In this document: positions 58,146-64,000 of the stretch, piece after piece
Numbering within the stretch: position 1 is the stretch's first letter
How the letters are laid out: every line of letters starts with the position of its first letter
From: Myrica gale
Lineage: Eukaryota > Streptophyta > Magnoliopsida > Fagales > Myricaceae
NCBI GenBank assembly: GCA_963930655.1
Contig: OZ005603.1
Location: forward strand, 22,458,201-22,522,200
Length of the DNA stretch: 64,000 nt
Reading direction: 5' to 3'
Program-made: the position numbers and the translations under genes
The notes under the pieces: generated by a model
The model's input: the letters and a program-made list of their open reading frames with translations, nothing else
Database searches by the model: none
What the model was told of the DNA's origin: nothing

Positions 58146-58309
58146 TCTTCTTAGGGGTAAAGTCATAGTTAGCCCCGTAAGTATGAGCAAAAATCAAATC
58201 GGTACCCTTAATTATCAATTCAGGGATTTGAGACCGATAACTTTTGAAAATCATCAATTCACGCCTCCCGTCCAAATTAGGCGTTAAGTCAATTAATTCA
58301 AAATGTAAG

Positions 58310-59310
58310 AAATCTGCAATCCCAAAATGCAATCTGAACATTTAATATGAACTTCCGATGTGGAATCTGAACATTGAAAATGCAATTTGGGCATTTAACA
58401 TCTGAATAATTTAATATGAACTTCCAATATGCAATATGAACAATTTAATATGAACTGCCAATATGAAATATGAAGATTGAAAATGCAATCTCATCATTTA
58501 AAATGCAAGTTGAACATTAAAATTGGTTACCTTTTGACGATCATAGATGAACGTTCGGTCGTGTGAGATATTAGGCACAAGATTGGATACTAAAATATGC
58601 AAAAACCATGACCAGTTATCATTCAACTCAGCCTCCACAACAACAAAGATTGGAGTAAGTGCAATGTGTCGACACTAGTATTCAATGTGTCGACACTTAT
58701 AAGTGCTGGAGAGAAAAATCAATATCTTGATAGTGCCCGATCTATTTCAACACTTCTTTAAACACCTACTATTTGAAAAATTGAACTTATCTACTTGTGT
58801 AATGGTGTTCAAGTCCATTTAAAAATATTTTTAAAGAGATAACCTCAATCCTTTGAAATACATTTTAGAAATAGTGGATGGACAATGTAATCGAAAAGTC
58901 TTCAAAGTACTTAGAATTTTTGTTAACACCAAATTAAATATGGATTGTTTGCGAAACAACCTTGGACTAACAATCTGTAATCCCAAAATGCAATCCCAAC
59001 ATTTTATATGAACTTCCAATGTGCAATCTGAACATTGAAAATGAAATTTGGGCATTTAACATCTGAACAATTTGATATGAACTTCCAATGTGCAATCTAA
59101 ACAATTTAATATGAACTGCTAATATGAAATATGAAGATTGAAAATGCAATCTCATCATTTAAAATGCAAGCTGAACTTTAAAATTGGTTACCTTTTGACA
59201 ATCTTAGATGAACATCCGAACCTGTGAGAGATTAGGCACAAGATCGGATACTAAAATATGCAAAAACCATGACCAGTTATCCTTCACCTCGGCCTCCACA
59301 TCAGCAAAGG
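58310..59310 (-). repeat. Internal ~330-bp direct duplication in the MULE
   Basis: 58310-58640 and 58975-59310 are about 90% alike, sharing CCCAAAATGCAATC, GAAAATGCAATCTCATCATT and AAAATATGCAAAAACCATGA. They are separated by about 335 bp of other DNA. Each carries the transposase piece NWSWFLHILVS; the left copy continues DRTFIYDRQK, the expected sequence after this motif, while the right copy has decayed to a stop. Confidence 0.8.
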
Positions 59311-60691
59311 TAACAGGGTAGATTTTTTCATTGCCATCTCGACCAACAACTACCAATAATTGACCTTTATATGGGCATTTCAAGAAACAACCATCAACGC
59401 AAATGAGTGGTCTGCATCCACCCTTGAAACCATCGCGCGTGGCTGCCATAGAAAAGTACATCCGTTGAAAGGTAGGCTACATCTCCCTTATTGGCCCTCT
59501 GAACCCTCAGAATTACATAAGACCCCGGGTTTGTTCGCCGCAATGCTGCGCAGTAATCCCACAGTCTCGCATACTATTCTCTACACATCCCCCACATCAA
59601 CGTAGTTGAACATTTCTTTGCCCTATACAACTTGCACCGACTCACGTCAACTTTCCACGCTCACTTCATCTCTTCCCTTAGTGCACCAATGGGTAATCAG
59701 GATTGTGTTTGAACCGCTCCAAGTACTTCACTGATATCCACTTGGACATGTGTGTTTTTGTAGCTCTGAGTGTATCTGTGGTCGCCCGCGTAAGAAATAA
59801 TCTGAAAGGTCAACTCATTCTTCACATTGCGAGCGTATACTCGGTAGTTGCAGCGTTCTCAATTGCACTACACAATCACTCTATCTCGGTCATTCTTTGC
59901 CCAATGGATATCCTTGCCAATATGTATATTGGCTTCCCGTACAGCCTCCCTAAACATTTTTTACTGAGGGAAATTTATCCCTAGCTCCAACTATGGGCTG
60001 GCCATAAACTTCTCCTTAAACTCCGTAAATTTAACTTGTTGAACTTCTTGCTAAACATTTCCTTCGTCACCCGACTCCTCCGATGGTGAAACCAAATCCT
60101 GACTATTCTCGAGATCTTTCTCCTATTCTTCACCCTCCTCCCCTTTAATCATCTCTTCATCTTCATTAGTATGACGTTGATACCCATTAGTGACACCATA
60201 ACCTCTATCCTCAAACACATCCTCTTTTCCACTAACTACTTGATCCTAAAAAGAATCGGGTGGTGGACTTTCAGGATGTTATTCGTCATTTCAACAACTT
60301 GTTTCCCTTTCACCTTATCACCTTTCTTCATCATGGGCAACTTAAACCTTTTCCTCTTCTCTTATTCATAGGGCTTCGTCTCCAAATGCAACAAAGTAAC
60401 GAATAATCGTATTATGACCTTTATGACATTTCGCCATTTCCAACACATCCACATCTGACAATATCAGCACCAACCCTTCGTCAAGTGACTTTGCTGGGTG
60501 AGCGTAGTATATCAAGTCACCCTGTGTGTATCCATACTCAGTACATATCACTTAAAGCTCAACAACGCAAATTTGCGTTGTTTGCACTACTCGTGGTGCA
60601 ACTCCTTCTTGCCTCTAAGGTACTCAGTGTGTGGCAGCCTCTGAAACCTTCCCCCGTAGTTTACCTCAAACAACGCAAATTCGTTGCACAT
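59204..60691 (-). pseudogene. MuDR-type transposase, broken
   Basis: From the ATG at 60691: MCNEFALFEVNYGGRF and HTEYLRGKKELHHE, then LIYYAHPAKSLDEGLVLILS with DVDVLEMAKCHKG (N-terminal domain), an acidic linker, and the DNA-binding region (about 59620-60000: CKLYRAKK, TNPGSYV). The MULE catalytic domain follows: GFKGGCRPLICVDGCFLK with the first catalytic Asp, then GRDGNEKIYPVTFADVEAEV and DNWSWFLHIL. Several stops (about 60588, 60540, 60115) and frameshifts disable it. Downstream catalytic residues and the zinc knuckle are lost in the duplicated 3' part. Confidence 0.82.
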
Positions 60692-62455
60692 TGGAACTGA
60701 CCCTGTAGACTTATAAAAACAAGTGACAATCCATTAATCTAGCATCAGTGTAATGAACATTAAGCCAAAGTGAATAGAATTGAACAACATGAAAACCTAC
60801 TTCATATGAGATGACAGTCATACAAGATTCATAAAAAACTCCAGGTTTCCTTCTTTGACTTTTTAAAAAATGTTGTTGCAACATTTGATGTAAAATATAC
60901 ACACAAGTGACGGTCTAAATACTGAATGAAGAAGATCTATGAGGATAGGTTACTATCATAATGTACATTAGGTCATACATAGGCCAAACATAGTAATTGA
61001 GATTGTTTAAACCACCCTCAGGGTAATGTACATTAGTCCAAACATAGTGAAGCAGGCAACATGCATGAGGGTGTTGGGTTACATACAAGACAATCGTTAA
61101 TAAGAGGATACTATCATAATGGGAACATGATTGCAACCTTTAAACTACAGATGGTATGTACCTGAAACAAACAACAGAGTGAGTTAGAGCTATTTGTTGT
61201 AGGGTGACGAATGCAAATATTTGACCCTGCTTCAAGTAGTGCAAGGTAAAAATAGATAAAGACAAGAACAAATGAAGACAAAAACAATAAGGAAAAGCAC
61301 ATACAAATACATATTAGGCAGACACAAATAAAGGACAACATGCTTTTAAAAAATTTTGCTTCCCGTGTTGTCCCCTCATTGACTTCAGATCCCAATAAAA
61401 AGACAGACCAGGACTCCAACACTCTATGAGCACAACATTTTACCTCAGACAGTGTCCTTTAAACATGATGTGCTACAATTTTAAATATGGCAGCCACCAT
61501 ATGCAAATGAGGGGACCATGTCAGATGGGGACCAGTCGAGGAAGGGGACTAGAAAGTTGATTTCAAACCATAAAGAAACCTGATTGACCCTACCATTTCT
61601 CACCCACTCACACTATATAAACGATAATAGAACAAACCTCATTAACTTCTCACCCACTTTCTCAACATAAAACACCAGACTCTGAATCATTCGCAGAACT
61701 AGTATAAGAAGAGCAATAGCATACGAATTGAGCGAAAAAATGTAAAAACCATACCTTCGTCGTAAAACAACGACGTTCAGACATAGTTGATTTTAGAGGG
61801 AATAAGTTTGTCTTCGGAGCCAACGGAATGAGACTTGGGGTTTTTTTAACAGTCGCAGCCAAAACGCAGAATTTAGTTAGGGCATGGGGGGAAATGTAAT
61901 TAAAAATTCCAAACACATTGTTCTTTCAAAACGCACCGCATTTTGGCTTTGAATTTTACTCAAATGGAATGGGGGCAGTCTGGTCTTTTCGCGTGGTATG
62001 GTTGTTACGTGTCAATCACTTGACAGAAAACGTCCTTTTAACACCAAAACTTGGTCAAAAAGTGTATTGAAACATGACACGTACTTTATCGTGGTGAGTC
62101 GTAACGAGTTCAAGCGTAGGGGTATTTGAGATTGAGGTGTAGGTTGGTGAGGGAAAAATGTAATTAAACGTTATTTTTTGTAATAAATTATATTAAAATA
62201 TTCTAATTTAATACAAAATCTCAAAATTATCTTTAAAATATCATTAAATAATATTTAATTGGGAAGGGGTACTACACTAAGTCTTGGAACAAGTGGATCA
62301 ACTTATTTGTAGGAAGTGCTAGAATAAAAACCAAGTGGTCGTAACGGACGGAGCCAGTAAACGGAGTGCAGTGTTGTTCACGGATTGGATTAGATTTGAT
62401 CGCACTCTGCTATTGACGCAGACACACTGCCGAATCATGTAAATCTGTGTCAATT
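60692..62455. other. MULE upstream region and flank
   Basis: This region has no supported gene. 61700-61910 read on minus looks like a 5' leader; 61960-62450 is mixed sequence without recognised features. Confidence 0.4.
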
Positions 62456-63339
62456 AGGGAATGTTTGCAAAGAAAGATTTTGTAGAATTTTTTAAGTTTT
62501 AAACATTTTTAGATGCAAATATAAATTTTTGTCTCGAATTTTTTAACATTTTCAATTTCCACAACAAATAAGGGGCACAAATTAATTTTATCTCTTTCTA
62601 TTTTAATTCCAAAATTAAAAAATAATAATAATCTCCAAAATATTCTATATATGTGATCTCTGATCTCTTCATCATATCATTTTTTTCCATTACTATAAAC
62701 ATACAAAATTTACATAAATCTTGTGTTTCTTCACTTTTTCACCAACACCCATAAAACACCCAAATTTTCCAACATCTCTCATACATAGAAATTTTCACTT
62801 CTTTTTCAACAAAATCCAATACAACTCTAGAAATTTTTTTACGGCCAGTTGGAGCATCGTTTTCTATATCATCTGTTGTGCTGGCTCAGAGATTAGACGA
62901 GACTAGATTAGAGATAGAGGAGATGAGGGCTAGAAAGAATGAATATGTTGAGCTACCTTTTTGGCATGCAAAAATAAAGAAGACGATCCGAGTGCAGCAG
63001 AAGCAAATGGAGGTGCAGCACCGGGAACAACATCTGGAGCACGAACAGAGGCCGCATCGAATGCAAAAAAAAAAAAAAAGCATGACCATATGATGGATAA
63101 CATAAGGCAATTCACAACAAATTTCACGCACAAATGGAGATTTAGGTAAATTGACTATTTCAGACTTGATTTAGATTATATAATTTATTTATTATTATGA
63201 AGATTAAATATTTGTACACAATTGTTAATTTTGTATCTTATAATTAATATAATGTTTTGAGTATCACGTGTAATTTATTTTTAACTGCATAATTAAATAA
63301 ATTCACAGATATTAATATAAATAAAATACTGTCCGAATG
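62456..63339. other. AT-rich DNA, no gene recognised
   Basis: A charged frame at 62878-63093 (Glu/Gln/Arg-rich with an A-run coding for Lys) has no identifiable domain. It may be a remnant of a transposon-encoded coiled coil, but the support is compositional only. Confidence 0.35.
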
Positions 63340-63750
63340 CATCTACACCTGTATGAACGATCGCCATTGGTAATCTGTGCGCACGCCCTCAACACTGTGA
63401 GCACGTCATATACGTGAATGGTGTGTGCACGTTTATTCTAGTTCTCACGCATGTATTTAATAAATGTCCGCTCGTAATTTAACGCCATGCAAACGAAATT
63501 TTCGGTGATAGATTTTTGATTCGTCAGAAAACGAGTATCCATGCTAACATGCTTTTTAATGCGTGCATACGGATATTCAATGAGGAACCACAAGTTTGTT
63601 ACCTGGTACATAACGTTCGCACATGTTAGGCGAAGGAAGAAAGAGCACTATTCCGTCCAGATAACCTTTATCTGGACGTTTATCTATTCCGTCCAGATAA
63701 CCTTTCGTGACGAATTTTATTGTCACCTAAGATCAAGTATCTTGTATTGC
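63340..63750. mobile_element. CACTA fragment, right end
   Basis: The segment ends TATCTTGTATTG, a one-base variant of the TTCTTGTAGTG-type terminus, preceded by GTGACGAATTTTATTGTCAC and two copies of TTCCGTCCAGATAACCTTT. It belongs with the fragments at 26031-26867 and 55140-55692. Confidence 0.55.
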
Positions 63751-64000
63751 ACAATCGAAAAAAGTTTTTAATTTTGTGAATATGGTTGGGCTTTCAGCAT
63801 TTAGGCCTCGGACATGACCTATTGTAGGATTAGCCCACTGAGACCCATTTCCCCAATATAGATTCTGCGTTTGGGGCGCATGGGTTGATCCATCCCGACC
63901 CATTTTGGACTGGGTTTCGCCCGTTTGAATCACCTATATTAATTAAAATATTATTCTAATACTGATTTATTTAAGCAAAGGAATTAGTAATTATACCAAA
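63751..64000. other. Window end, nothing recognised
   Basis: No gene, repeat or signal was identified here. Confidence 0.4.

Larger units (their letters stand above)
58150..61915 (-). mobile_element. Mutator-like element (MULE), decayed
   Basis: It begins on the left with GGGGTAAAGTCATAGTTAGC, like the terminal repeats of plant MULEs, and contains a MULE transposase on the minus strand. A leader with donor GAAG/GTATGG (near 61760) and an intron-like region up to 60692 lie upstream. The matching right terminal repeat was not found, so the right border is approximate. Confidence 0.6.

Noticed and set aside
62878..63093. Charged 71-codon frame
   Set aside because: No recognisable family, ends in an A-run; kept only as an unexplained stretch.
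1..64000. tRNA or rRNA genes
   Set aside because: No cloverleaf with a GGTTCGAATCC-type T arm or rRNA-like block was seen on either strand by eye; a covariance-model scan was not possible.

Overview
This is a nuclear segment of a flowering plant, most likely a eudicot (inference). The evidence is two plant-type host genes, spliced introns with GT/AG borders, a fragment of chloroplast accD inserted in nuclear DNA, and a dense mixture of plant transposons (hAT, CACTA/En-Spm, Mutator-like, Ty1-copia, solo LTRs, TRIM, L1 LINE and LINE-tailed retroposons). Nothing bacterial is present: no operons, CRISPR or phage.

Layout. 1-3.4 kb: an intact intronless MCTP gene (multiple C2 domains plus C-terminal membrane region, QUIRKY/MCTP16 type), the only clearly functional host gene. 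3.9-9.95 kb: a BED-type hAT remnant holding a CACTA element (5870-9344, TSD GTT), which holds a 1.4-kb gene-capturing hAT element (6275-7686). 9.95-11.65 kb: a decayed copia polyprotein. 11.66-17.77 kb: a second, truncated copy of the MCTP 3' end, split by a hAT-like element that carries a 4-kb solo LTR (12748-16754, TSD TTTTG). 17.77-19.78 kb: a larger copy of the gene-capturing hAT element with the first exon of an AP-2 alpha-adaptin gene and dsRNA-binding-domain exons resembling CPL1/CPL2. 19.78-26.03 kb: a decayed CACTA transposase region on the minus strand, followed by a fragment of another CACTA family. 27.25-37.34 kb: a hAT element with a RICESLEEPER-type transposase pseudogene, a 1.7-kb tandem array with a 420-bp higher-order period, and a nested 4.0-kb CACTA element (33203-37208, TSD TAA).

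37.6-44.8 kb: a plastid accD fragment, a complete TRIM retroelement (38809-39196, TSD GGGCA), and a hAT element (40689-42851) with a 5'-truncated L1 LINE inside it. 44.8-49.5 kb: a nine-exon GH3 beta-glucosidase/exoglucanase gene with every splice border and the full frame preserved, but three in-frame stop codons, so probably a recent pseudogene. 50.1-54.4 kb: three related LINE-tailed retroposons, each with a clear target-site duplication. 55.1-58.15 kb: a CACTA fragment and two oppositely oriented SIRE/Maximus-like LTRs with a small MITE between them. 58.15-61.9 kb: a decayed Mutator-like transposase with an internal duplication. 63.3-63.75 kb: another CACTA end.

The genes do not form a pathway. 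The interest lies in the insertion history, which can be read from target-site duplications, and in exon capture by a hAT family. No previously undescribed biological system could be demonstrated; the strongest candidate for novelty is the two-copy, exon-accumulating Pack-hAT family.
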